Below are positions 1 through 6,835 of a DNA stretch of 11,507 nucleotides, piece after piece. This DNA is from Robiginitomaculum sp. (GTDB taxonomy: Bacteria > Pseudomonadota > Alphaproteobacteria > Caulobacterales > Maricaulaceae): the NCBI GenBank assembly GCA_002733485.1, contig NVVU01000058.1, positions 7,671 to 19,177 of the forward strand, written 5' to 3'. Made by a program: the position numbers and the translations under genes. Position 1 is the first letter of the stretch. The number at the start of each line of letters is the position of its first letter. Under the pieces are notes generated by a model, which was not told where the DNA came from, searched no databases, and saw nothing but the letters and a program-made list of their open reading frames with translations.

Positions 1-351
1 AACTGGGGCGCGCACAACCCGCATCATTTCAAGGACAACAGCCCCTATGCTGATACCGGCTTGCCGGAATTGCCAGACATCGACGCCAAACGTGATGACT
101 ATGAGATCAAGTGCTGGGATATGCAGCCCGGCGATTGCCTGGTGTTTCAGGCCATGATCGTTCACGGCGCGCCCGGTAATGCCAGCGCGCAAATCCGCCG
201 CCGGGCGCTGGCGACACGCTGGTGCGGTGATGATGCCCGTTATTTTCTGAGCCCGGGTGAAGTTGGCATTCCCACCCGCGATCCGGGGCTGACCCACGGC
301 GAGGTATTGGATTGTGATGATTTTCCCGTCATTTGGCGGGCCGCTTCATGA
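1..351 (+). CDS. Phytanoyl-CoA dioxygenase (PhyH) family oxygenase, C-terminal part
   Basis: The frame is open from base 1 to the TGA at 349-351, giving 116 visible codons; the start and N-terminal half lie outside the window. The fragment looks like the end of a PhyH-family Fe(II)/2-oxoglutarate dioxygenase: NWGAHNPHHF near the edge, then MIVHGAPGN, whose His (codon 163-165) would be the distal iron ligand, and RRRALATRW, whose Arg would bind the 2-oxoglutarate carboxylate. The tail PTRDPGLTHGEVLDCDDFPVIWR also fits this family. The HxD half of the iron site must be upstream and cannot be checked. Such enzymes hydroxylate small molecules or acyl groups; the substrate cannot be read from the sequence. 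A VOC enzyme gene follows after 24 bases on the same strand, suggesting a shared transcript. The family call is fairly safe, the function open. Confidence 0.8.
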   Translation, partial: NWGAHNPHHFKDNSPYADTGLPELPDIDAKRDDYEIKCWDMQPGDCLVFQAMIVHGAPGNASAQIRRRALATRWCGDDARYFLSPGEVGIPTRDPGLTHGEVLDCDDFPVIWRAAS

Positions 352-365
352 CGTTACGAATGAAT

Positions 366-371
366 GGAGAG
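366..371 (+). promoter_or_regulatory. Ribosome binding site deciding the VOC gene start
   Basis: GGAGAG lies 4 bases before the ATG at 376. An in-frame ATG at 364 overlaps this motif, so 376 is the better start; the 364 start would only add MERK to the protein. Confidence 0.55.
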
Positions 372-375
372 AAAA

Positions 376-909
376 ATGTCGATCAACCTTAAACGCATCC
401 ACCATGTGGCCTATCGGTGCAAGGACGCCAAGGAAACGGTGGAATTTTACCAGCGTGTTCTGGGTATGGATTTTGTGTTGGCCATTGCCGAAAACGAGGT
501 GCCCTCCACCGGCGAGCCGGACCCTTATATGCACATTTTTATGGATGCGGGCATGGGCAATGTTCTGGCATTTTTCGAGCTGCCTACCCAACCCGATATG
601 GGCCGCGATGCAAACACCCCCGAATGGGTACAGCATATCGCTTTTGAGCTTGAATCCGTTGATGATCTGATGGCCGCCAAAGCAAAAGTCGAAGCTGAAG
701 GGCTGGACGTGATCGGCCCCACCAATCACGGTATTTTTGAATCCATTTATTTCTTTGATCCCAACGGGCATCGGCTGGAGCTGGCGGTCAATACCCATAC
801 ACCGGAACAGATGGCCGAACTGCACCGGGTGGCGCCTTTGATGCTGGAAGAGTGGTCGCGTACCAAAAAAGCACCGCGACATGCAGCCTGGCTACACGAA
901 CAGGACTAA
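376..909 (+). CDS. VOC (glyoxalase/dioxygenase fold) family metalloenzyme
   Basis: This encodes 177 residues with two VOC-type beta-alpha-beta-beta-beta modules. The first begins at IHHVAYRCKD and the second at WVQHIAFEL. The expected metal ligands of a glyoxalase I-like site are visible: His10 (first module start), Glu68 (LAFFEL), His87 (QHIAF) and Glu135 (HRLELAV). The FFDPNGHRLEL motif near 126-136 is typical of the fold. The protein continues about 40 residues past the last strand with a charged tail (SRTKKAPRHAAWLHEQD). VOC proteins include lactoylglutathione lyases, methylmalonyl-CoA epimerases and extradiol dioxygenases, and the sequence alone does not decide between them. The gene sits 24 bases after a PhyH-family oxygenase and 232 bases before an FAH-family hydrolase, a context that hints at breakdown of an organic acid or aromatic compound. 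Fold confident, reaction unknown. Confidence 0.85.
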   Translation: MSINLKRIHHVAYRCKDAKETVEFYQRVLGMDFVLAIAENEVPSTGEPDPYMHIFMDAGMGNVLAFFELPTQPDMGRDANTPEWVQHIAFELESVDDLMAAKAKVEAEGLDVIGPTNHGIFESIYFFDPNGHRLELAVNTHTPEQMAELHRVAPLMLEEWSRTKKAPRHAAWLHEQD

Positions 910-1066
910 GCGGTGGCACAACCCTTTCGGTTTGATTACGCTCGTTTTTCCTGTTCCTAGCAGAAGTTTAATTCACCTTCTTTATAGTAACTTGCGATTT
1001 TATCCCGACAGCGCGCAGCAAGTGTTCCATTAGCACAGCGGGTTAATGGCACGTTTTAGAACGGCA

Positions 1067-1095
1067 TTGACATCTTGCCACACTCCTCGATTTAG
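1067..1095 (+). promoter_or_regulatory. Candidate promoter for the FAH-marR pair
   Basis: A perfect TTGACA is at 1067-1072. The best-placed -10 region, around 1089-1095 (GATTTAG), matches the consensus poorly. A start near 1100 would place the palindrome at 1108-1121 just downstream of the transcription start, a good position for a repressor. The 232-base gap 910-1141 also holds weak inverted repeats but no gene or clear terminator that I can support. Confidence 0.4.
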
Positions 1096-1107
1096 CGCAC
1101 CAATACG

Positions 1108-1121
1108 GTAACATTTGTTAC
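1108..1121. promoter_or_regulatory. Inverted repeat, putative operator of the MarR-type regulator
   Basis: GTAACA-TT-TGTTAC is a perfect repeat with 6-base arms and a 2-base centre. It lies 35 bases after a TTGACA box and ends 20 bases before the FAH start codon. MarR proteins bind short palindromes of roughly this size, and a MarR gene overlaps the end of the FAH gene. The assignment to that regulator is inference. Confidence 0.5.
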
Positions 1122-1129
1122 TCGTGCAC

Positions 1130-1134
1130 AAAGG
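1130..1134 (+). promoter_or_regulatory. Ribosome binding site deciding the FAH gene start
   Basis: AAAGG is 7 bases before the ATG at 1142. A TTG at 1115 is in frame but lies inside the palindrome and has no comparable site, and family members begin MKLASLK-like, so 1142 is preferred. Confidence 0.55.
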
Positions 1135-1141
1135 CTATCTC

Positions 1142-2155
1142 ATGAAACTTGCTTCTCTGAAATCCGGCCGTGACGGCAAGCTGGTCGTCGTATCCAAAGA
1201 CCTGACCCGCTATACCGATGCTGGACGCATTGCGCCGACATTACAGGCGGCACTGGATCATTGGGCCGAGGCCGGGCCGCAATTAGAGACCCTGTCGCAA
1301 AGCCTGGAGGTGGGGGCGGTGCCGGTGGAGCGTTTTCACGAGCGCGAATGCGCCTCGCCTTTACCACGGGCGTTTCAGTGGGCGGACGGATCAGCCTATG
1401 TCAACCATGTGGAACTGGTGCGCAAGGCCCGGGGCGCGGCTATGCCCGAGACGTTCTGGACGGACCCCTTGATGTATCAGGGGGGCTCTGACACGTTTTT
1501 GGGGCCGCGTGCTGATATCGAAGTGGCCAATGATCAGGATTGGGGCATTGATATGGAGGCCGAAGTGGCGGTCATTGTCGATGATGTACCTATGGGCGCC
1601 AGCCCCGATATGGCGGCCAGTAAAATTCGCCTGATCATGCTGGTTAATGATGTTTCCTTACGTGGTCTGATCCCCGGTGAGCTGGCCAAGGGATTCGGGT
1701 TTTTCCAGTCCAAGCCCTCATCCGCATTTTCGCCAGTAGCCGTAACGCCAAGTGAGCTGGGCGCGGCCTGGAAAGATAACAAGCTGCATTTGCCCATGCT
1801 GGTCGGTCTGAATGGTGAAGCCTTTGGCCGCGCCAATGCCGGGGTGGATATGACCTTTGATTTTGGCCAGATCATCGCTCATGCGGCCAAAACTCGCCCC
1901 TTGGGTGCCGGGGCCATTATTGGTTCGGGTACGGTATCAAACAAGCAGGATGACGGGCCGGGCAAGCCGGTCGTAGAGGGGGGGGCGGGTTATTCCTGCA
2001 TTGCCGAAATCCGCATGATTGAAACCATTGAAGGCGGCGCACCCAAAACCCCTTTTATGAAATATGATGACCATGTCACCATTGAAATGAAAGATGTCGA
2101 CGGAAATTCCATTTTTGGACGCATTGCCCAGACCGTAAAGCCTTATTATGGCTGA
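1142..2155 (+). CDS. Fumarylacetoacetate hydrolase (FAH) family protein
   Basis: This encodes 337 residues. An N-terminal domain of about 80-100 residues begins MKLASLKSGRDGKLVVVSKD and is followed by the catalytic FAH domain. Likely Mg/Ca ligands are Glu139 and Glu141 in DMEAEVAVIV and Asp170 in LVNDVSLR; Lys191 in FFQSKPSSAF and the GSGTVSN loop near 267 also fit the fold. The layout and length match the ~330-residue proteobacterial FAH group that has an extra N-terminal domain, some of which cleave fumarylacetoacetate at the end of tyrosine breakdown. No homogentisate dioxygenase or maleylacetoacetate isomerase is in the window, so a different diketo acid or a decarboxylation/hydratase role remains possible. 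The stop overlaps the start of a MarR regulator by 8 bases. Fold confident, substrate inferred. Confidence 0.85.
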   Translation: MKLASLKSGRDGKLVVVSKDLTRYTDAGRIAPTLQAALDHWAEAGPQLETLSQSLEVGAVPVERFHERECASPLPRAFQWADGSAYVNHVELVRKARGAAMPETFWTDPLMYQGGSDTFLGPRADIEVANDQDWGIDMEAEVAVIVDDVPMGASPDMAASKIRLIMLVNDVSLRGLIPGELAKGFGFFQSKPSSAFSPVAVTPSELGAAWKDNKLHLPMLVGLNGEAFGRANAGVDMTFDFGQIIAHAAKTRPLGAGAIIGSGTVSNKQDDGPGKPVVEGGAGYSCIAEIRMIETIEGGAPKTPFMKYDDHVTIEMKDVDGNSIFGRIAQTVKPYYG

Positions 2156-2612
2156 ACCTCGGCCCGATACACTGCATCTGGATGATTACCTGCCTTATCG
2201 TTTGTCGGTGGCCTCCAACCGGGTCAGCCGCCTGATCGCCAAGCTCTATCAGGACCGTTTTGGGCTTTCGATCTGGCAATGGCGGGTGCTGGCTATTCTG
2301 GGCGCACAAACGGGCTTGACCGCAGGGCAGGTGGCCACCAGAGCCGCCATGGACAAGATGGCAGTCAGCCGCGCCGTATCGGCGCTGTTGACACGCGGTC
2401 TGGTAGTGCGCGAAACCGCAAAACACGATGCCCGGGCGCGCATTTTATCGCTCTCGGAAACCGGTGCCGGGATTTATGCCGAAATTGCACCGCTGGCCCG
2501 CAGGCAGGAACAACAATTGCTGGCTGATTTTCGCCCCGAAGATATCGCGGCGGGGACGAAATTCCTGAAGGCACTAGAAAAACAGGCCGCCATGCTGGCG
2601 GGTGATGCTTAG
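2148..2612 (+). CDS. MarR family transcriptional regulator
   Basis: This encodes 154 residues, the usual MarR length. The N-terminal helix YRLSVASNRVSRLIAKLYQDRFGLSIWQWRVLAIL (about 18-51) forms part of the dimer interface. The winged helix follows: TAGQVATRAAMDKMAVSRAVSALLTRGLV (58-86) contains the recognition helix, and RETAKHDARARILSLSETG (88-106) is the wing with the typical D-x-R pattern. The C-terminal helices complete the dimer. The ATG at 2148 lies inside the end of the FAH gene (8-base overlap), so translation is probably coupled and the regulator likely controls its own operon, perhaps through the palindrome at 1108-1121. The inducer may be a substrate or product of the FAH enzyme; this is inference. 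The gene ends 2 bases before the convergent stop of hutF. Confidence 0.9.
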   Translation: MAEPRPDTLHLDDYLPYRLSVASNRVSRLIAKLYQDRFGLSIWQWRVLAILGAQTGLTAGQVATRAAMDKMAVSRAVSALLTRGLVVRETAKHDARARILSLSETGAGIYAEIAPLARRQEQQLLADFRPEDIAAGTKFLKALEKQAAMLAGDA

Positions 2613-2614
2613 GG

Positions 2615-3967
2615 CTATGGCAATATCCGTTTCAGGGTTTGACCAAAGGCGGCTTGCAATGCGGCGCGCCCTTTATGACGGCCATTTTCCACCTGCTTAT
2701 GGCCGCCCACATACACATCCACAATCGGGCTGGTATTGGCCGCGTATATCCACCCATCCAGCCAGGCATCTCCATGGCGCGCCACCAGCGCCGGGTGGGC
2801 GCCATCCAATGTCACCAGATCGGCCCGTTTGCCGACGCTCAGCGCGCCGGTGTTCTGGCCCAGAGCCTGCGCGCCGCCCTTAAGGGCACACTCAAAAAGC
2901 GCGCGGCCACTTGAGGTGTTTGGTGGTGCCAGCGGGGTGCGTGTCTGGCATTGCAGGCGCTGGCCATAATCCAAAAGGCGCAGTTCTTCGGCCAGATCAA
3001 TGCGTACGCAACTGTCTGATCCAATACCAAAACGTCCATTTTTCCCGGCATATTCACGCGCCGGGAAAAACCCATCGCCTAGATTGGCCTCGGTTATGGG
3101 GCACAGGCCCGCCACCGCGCCAGATTTGGCCAGATCGCGGATTTCGTCCTCGCGCATATGGGTGGCATGGACCAGACACCAGCGCGCATCCACCTCCATA
3201 TGATCGAGCAGCCAGCGCACCGGCGGTTCCCCTAAATGCACATAGCTTTCTTCGACCTCGCGGAACTGTTCGGCAATATGGATATGCACCGGACCTTGGG
3301 GAAAGGCCGTGCCAAGGGCGTTGAGTTGCTCTGGACTGACCGCACGCAGCGAATGGGGCGCGATGCCCAGTTTTGTGCCCGGGTGTTGCTTGTGAATGGC
3401 CTGCATCAGCGCCATGAAGCCATCCAGATCATGACCAAAGCGTTTTTGCCGTGGTGATAGTGCCGCGCCGCCAAAGCCGCCATGGGCATAAAATACCGGC
3501 AACAGGGTTTGCCCCATGCCGGTTTGCCGGGCCGCATGGATGACCTGCGTCGCCATTTCGGCGGGGTTGTCATAGGGCCTGCCATCCGGGCCATGGTGCA
3601 GATAATGAAATTCACCCACACTGGTAAAACCGCTTTCCAGCATGTCCACATAGGTCATGGCGGCGATGGCGCGAAGCGCATCCGGGTCCAGTCGCGCGGC
3701 GATCTGGTACATGGTTTCGCGCCAGGTCCAGAAACTGTCCTTGTCGGGCCCGGCCCGTTCGGCCAGACCAGCCATGGCTCGCTGAAAGGCATGGCAATGC
3801 AGATTAGCCATGCCCGGTACCACAATGTCGGCCAGATGATCGCCCGGCTTTGCTTTCGTGCCAGTTTTTATGGTGCCAAGATTGCCCTCCTCCGAAAAAC
3901 ACAGGCGTACATGATTGGCCCATCCAGTGGGCAAGAGCGCGTGTTTGGCAAAAAGAGCAGATTCCAT
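2615..3967 (-). CDS. hutF: Formimidoylglutamate deiminase HutF
   Basis: This encodes 450 residues of an amidohydrolase-superfamily enzyme that converts N-formimino-L-glutamate to N-formyl-L-glutamate and ammonia in cytosolic histidine breakdown. Visible metal and catalytic residues are His57 and His59 (GMANLHCHAFQRAMAG), His230 and Glu233 (VHIHIAEQFREVEE), His267 (LVHATHM) and Asp318 (GIGSDSCVRID). The SFWTWRETMY and GEFHYLHH stretches are typical of HutF and separate it from guanine deaminases and HutI. The start is taken at the ATG read from 3967, with AAAGG 4 bases upstream; the reading frame stays open to 4045 but that would add 26 residues reaching to within 4 bases of the hutI start. 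It is divergent from hutI. The 3' end meets the MarR gene with a 2-base gap. The gene carries a strong inverted repeat at 3039-3070. Confidence 0.93.
   Translation of the reverse strand: MESALFAKHALLPTGWANHVRLCFSEEGNLGTIKTGTKAKPGDHLADIVVPGMANLHCHAFQRAMAGLAERAGPDKDSFWTWRETMYQIAARLDPDALRAIAAMTYVDMLESGFTSVGEFHYLHHGPDGRPYDNPAEMATQVIHAARQTGMGQTLLPVFYAHGGFGGAALSPRQKRFGHDLDGFMALMQAIHKQHPGTKLGIAPHSLRAVSPEQLNALGTAFPQGPVHIHIAEQFREVEESYVHLGEPPVRWLLDHMEVDARWCLVHATHMREDEIRDLAKSGAVAGLCPITEANLGDGFFPAREYAGKNGRFGIGSDSCVRIDLAEELRLLDYGQRLQCQTRTPLAPPNTSSGRALFECALKGGAQALGQNTGALSVGKRADLVTLDGAHPALVARHGDAWLDGWIYAANTSPIVDVYVGGHKQVENGRHKGRAALQAAFGQTLKRILP
3039..3070. repeat. Perfect 11-base inverted repeat inside hutF
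   Basis: TTTTTCCCGGC at 3039-3049 and GCCGGGAAAAA at 3060-3070 are exact reverse complements separated by 10 bases. In hutF this stretch encodes FFPAREYAGKN near residues 300-310. No T run follows the stem on either strand, so it is not a normal intrinsic terminator. The repeat is certain; any function is not. Confidence 0.7.
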
Positions 3968-4049
3968 AGTGCCTTTTATCGCGATTATTCCTGAGAAGCG
4001 AGGTTCAAAAAAGACTTGGCAGAGTGCGCCGCGCTGGTTAGCCAAGGGT
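3968..4049. promoter_or_regulatory. Divergent control region between hutF and hutI
   Basis: These 82 bases lie between the start codons of hutF (-) and hutIHG (+) and must hold promoters for both. No strong sigma70 pair is visible. TTGGCA at 4016-4021 is a -35-like box for hutI, and TTGAAC, read on the - strand at about 4002-4007, is one for hutF. CTTGGC (4015-4020) and GCCAAG (4041-4046) form an inverted repeat whose second arm covers the only SD-like AAGGG before hutI. I see no match to the TGTATATACA-type HutC operator. Confidence 0.5.
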
Positions 4050-5288
4050 ATGAGAAAAGCCGAGCAAAAAAATATACATCAATGGGTGCTGGACGGGGCC
4101 ACGATCGCCACCATGGCTGGTGGAAAAACGCCCTATGGGCTTGTGGAGCAGGCGGCCTTGGCCATGGATGGCGAACGCATCGCCTGGGTTGGTGCCGCCA
4201 CCGAGCTACCTGTGTCCTATGCCGGTTGGCATCGTAAAACCCTGCCCGGGGGGCTGATCACCCCGGCTTTGATTGATTGCCACACCCATATTATTTATGG
4301 CGGTGATCGGGCCAGCGAGTGGGAAATGCGCCTTTTGGGTACGTCATACGAAGATATATCCCGGGCCGGGGGCGGCATTCGCTCCACCGTGGCGGCCACC
4401 CGGGCGGCCAGCGAAGACGAACTGGTGACTTCCGCCCGGCGCCGCCTTGATGACCTGATCGCCGAGGGGCTGGGCACCATAGAGATTAAATCTGGCTATG
4501 GGCTGGATACACAAAACGAATGCAAGATGTTGCGCGCCGCCCGCGCCCTGGGACGAGATAGCGGCGTGCGGGTCAGGACCAGCTTTTTGGGCGCTCATGC
4601 GCTGCCTGCCGAATATGAAGGGCGCTCGGACGCCTATATTGATCTGGTGGTTGAGGAAATGCTGCCCGCCGTGGCCGAGCAAAATCTGGCCGATTATTGC
4701 GACGGGTTTTGCGAAAATATAGCTTTTAGCGTATCTCAAATGCGCACCGTGCTGGAAAAGGCTAAATCACTGGGGCTGAGCCTGCGCCTGCACGCTGAAC
4801 AATTGTCTAACCAGCATGGCGCGCAAATGGCGGCGGAACTGGGCGCGCTGTCGTGCGATCATCTGGAATATGTAGACGAGGCCGGGGTGAAGGCCATGGC
4901 CGATGCTGGCACGACGGCGGTTTTGCTGCCTGGCGCATTTTATTTTCTGGGCGAGAGCAAAAAACCGCCCATCGCGATGCTGCGGGATCACGGGGTGTCT
5001 ATGGCGCTGGCCAGTGATTGTAATCCTGGCTCATCGCCGCTGACATCGTTATTGCTGACCATGAATATGGGCTGCACATTGTTTGGCCTGACCCCCGAAG
5101 AGGCTCTGGCGGGCACCACCCGAGCGGCGGCGGCGGCCTTGGGGCTGGGCGCGCATCTTGGCACGCTGGAAGTTGGAAAAACCGCCGATTTTGCGTATTG
5201 GGATGTGGATCATCCGGGGCATCTTGCCTATCCTCTGGGGGCTAATCCGCATCGGGGGCAAATTCGTACCGGGCAATGGGTGACATGA
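4050..5288 (+). CDS. hutI: Imidazolonepropionase HutI
   Basis: This encodes 412 residues of the amidohydrolase superfamily, opening the ring of 4-imidazolone-5-propionate to give N-formimino-L-glutamate. Metal site residues are His78 and His80 (LIDCHTHIIYGGDR), His248 (LHAEQLSN), His271 (SCDHLEYVDE) and Asp323 (LASDCNPGSSP). The runs GGGIRSTVAATR, EIKSGYGLD and FLGAHALPAEY are hallmarks of HutI rather than of related deaminases. The start is uncertain: the ATG at 4050 gives a short extension before the conserved LDGATIATM, but its AAGGG sits only one base upstream, so a downstream start or leaderless translation is possible. An upstream open stretch to 3915 would run into hutF and is rejected. 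The TGA overlaps the hutH ATG (ATGA, 5285-5288), showing tight coupling. Function very sure. Confidence 0.95.
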   Translation: MRKAEQKNIHQWVLDGATIATMAGGKTPYGLVEQAALAMDGERIAWVGAATELPVSYAGWHRKTLPGGLITPALIDCHTHIIYGGDRASEWEMRLLGTSYEDISRAGGGIRSTVAATRAASEDELVTSARRRLDDLIAEGLGTIEIKSGYGLDTQNECKMLRAARALGRDSGVRVRTSFLGAHALPAEYEGRSDAYIDLVVEEMLPAVAEQNLADYCDGFCENIAFSVSQMRTVLEKAKSLGLSLRLHAEQLSNQHGAQMAAELGALSCDHLEYVDEAGVKAMADAGTTAVLLPGAFYFLGESKKPPIAMLRDHGVSMALASDCNPGSSPLTSLLLTMNMGCTLFGLTPEEALAGTTRAAAAALGLGAHLGTLEVGKTADFAYWDVDHPGHLAYPLGANPHRGQIRTGQWVT

Positions 5289-6835
5289 AAAAAAATATCA
5301 AAATCGAACCGGGACAACTAACCCATACAGACTGCAAAGCCGTGCGTGCTGGGGCTCCTATTTCTCTGTCGGAAACCGCCTGGCCAGCGGTTGAACGCTC
5401 GGCTGCCACCATTGCCAGTATTCTGGCGCAAGGCACCACCGTTTACGGGGTCAATACCGGGTTTGGAAAGCTGGCCAATACGCGCATCGCTCCTGATGAT
5501 CTGGGTGATCTGCAACGGCGCATTGTGCTCTCCCATTGTGCCGGGATTGGTGACGCGCTGGACGATGGGGTGACGCGCCTGATACTGGGGATGAAGGCGG
5601 CCAGTTTGGCGCGCGGCTATTCCGGGGTGCAGGCCAAAACCATCGGCCTGCTGCTGGCGATGCTGGAACGGGGTGTGTTGCCGATTATTCCGGCGCAAGG
5701 CTCGGTCGGGGCATCGGGAGATCTGGCCCCGCTGGCCCATATGGCGGCGGTGTTGATTGGCGAAGGCGAGGCCCGTTTTGAGGGCAAGGTCATGCCGGCG
5801 AAGGCGGCCTTGCAAAAGGCCGGGCTGGAGCCATTGAACCTTCAGGCCAAGGAAGGGCTGGCATTGCTGAACGGCACCCAGGTTTCCACAGCTTTGGCGC
5901 TGGAGGGATTGTACCGGGCGGAAAATGCATTTTGCGCCGCCATGATCGCCGGGGCGTTGAGCGTTGAGGCCGCACGGGGCAGCCATGCGCCCTTTGATGC
6001 GCGTATTCACGCCTTGCGCGGGCAGGCGGGACAGATTGAAGTGGCGCGTTCTTATCGGGCCTTGCTGGCAGGCAGCGCCATCATGGTTTCGCACGCCGAT
6101 TGCGACAAGGTGCAGGATCCCTATTGCCTGCGTTGCCAGCCGCAAGTGATGGGGGCGGTGCTGGATGTATTGCGCTTTACCGCGCGGACACTGGGGGGAG
6201 AAGCCAATGGGGTCACCGATAATCCGTTGATTTTTGCCGATGAGGGCGAAGCCCTTTCCGGGGGGAATTTTCATGCGGAGCCAGTGGCCTTTGCCGCCGA
6301 TCAAATGGCGCTGGGCCTGTGCGAAATCGGCTCTATGAGCGAGCGGCGTATTGCCATGCTGGTGGATCCGGCCTTATCCGGCCTGCCAGCCTTTCTGACC
6401 CCCAATCCAGGGTTGAATTCCGGCTTTATGATTGCTCAGGTCAGCGCCGCCGCCCTGGTATCGGAAAACAAACAGCGCGCCATGCCCGCCAGCGTGGATA
6501 GCATTCCCACCTCGGCCAATCAGGAGGACCATGTGTCCATGGCCACCCATGGGGCGCGACGCCTGCTGGCCATGGCGGAAAATACCGCCAATGTGGTGGG
6601 GATCGAGCTGTTATCGGCAACACAAGGTCTGGACTTGCACCCCGGCACCGAAAAAAGCGCGCCCTTGCTGGAGGCCGTGATCACCCGGGTGCGGGCCGAC
6701 ATTCCCACCCTTAACGATGATCGCATGATGGCCCCGGACATGGCGGCGGCCAGGGCGCTGGTCAGCACGGGGGCCCTGCTGGAGATTGAGGACGTGGCGG
6801 CGGCATTGCCCAAGGTTTGTGATGCCGCTGTTTGA
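5285..6835 (+). CDS. hutH: Histidine ammonia-lyase HutH
   Basis: This encodes 516 residues and catalyses the first step, removing ammonia from L-histidine to give urocanate. The MIO cofactor triad Ala143-Ser144-Gly145 is in GSVGASGDLAPLAHM, and the conserved Tyr54 is in TTVYGVNTGFG. These lie one residue from the well-known Pseudomonas putida positions (Ser143, Tyr53), which supports the start at 5285. EANGVTDNPLIF, SGGNFHAEPVA, TSANQEDHVSMA and LDLHPGTEKSAP are further active-site stretches. An in-frame ATG at 5276 would add only MGD. The start overlaps the hutI stop by 4 bases, and the end overlaps hutG by 14 bases, so hutI, hutH and hutG should be one transcript. The related phenylalanine and tyrosine ammonia-lyases are excluded by the hut context. 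Very confident. Confidence 0.96.
   Translation: MKKNIKIEPGQLTHTDCKAVRAGAPISLSETAWPAVERSAATIASILAQGTTVYGVNTGFGKLANTRIAPDDLGDLQRRIVLSHCAGIGDALDDGVTRLILGMKAASLARGYSGVQAKTIGLLLAMLERGVLPIIPAQGSVGASGDLAPLAHMAAVLIGEGEARFEGKVMPAKAALQKAGLEPLNLQAKEGLALLNGTQVSTALALEGLYRAENAFCAAMIAGALSVEAARGSHAPFDARIHALRGQAGQIEVARSYRALLAGSAIMVSHADCDKVQDPYCLRCQPQVMGAVLDVLRFTARTLGGEANGVTDNPLIFADEGEALSGGNFHAEPVAFAADQMALGLCEIGSMSERRIAMLVDPALSGLPAFLTPNPGLNSGFMIAQVSAAALVSENKQRAMPASVDSIPTSANQEDHVSMATHGARRLLAMAENTANVVGIELLSATQGLDLHPGTEKSAPLLEAVITRVRADIPTLNDDRMMAPDMAAARALVSTGALLEIEDVAAALPKVCDAAV
6812..6815 (+). promoter_or_regulatory. Ribosome binding site deciding the hutG start
   Basis: AAGG within the end of hutH is 6 bases before the ATG at 6822. 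The ATG at 6786, in the same frame, has no such site and would add 12 residues not expected in the family. Confidence 0.5.

Noticed and set aside
913..960. Short GTG-started open frame of 15 codons behind the VOC gene, considered as a leader peptide
   Set aside because: It has no convincing ribosome site, no codon pattern of an attenuator and no following hairpin series.
962..981. AGAAG/CTTCT hairpin with a following TTT, considered as terminator of the VOC gene
   Set aside because: The stem is only 5 bases, AT-rich, with a 10-base loop and a T run of three; too weak to call.
990..1023. ACTTGC/GCAAGT inverted repeat with a 22-base spacer in the gap before the FAH gene
   Set aside because: Six-base arms with a long spacer are expected by chance at this scale, and its position upstream of the -35 box gives no clear role.
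1054..1065. Twelve-base word TTTTAGAACGGC shared with 7626-7637
   Set aside because: Several shared 12-mers are expected by chance in a window this long, and the flanks do not match.
4072..4079. ATATACAT near the hutI start, considered as a HutC operator like TGTATATACA
   Set aside because: Only one half resembles the known site, and it lies inside the coding sequence.
5318..6304. Long open frame (328 codons) on the - strand opposite hutH
   Set aside because: It mirrors a high-GC coding gene, has no recognisable domain, and hutH on the + strand is certain. Other long antisense frames, such as 346-882 (-) and 10795-11340 (-), are rejected for the same reason.
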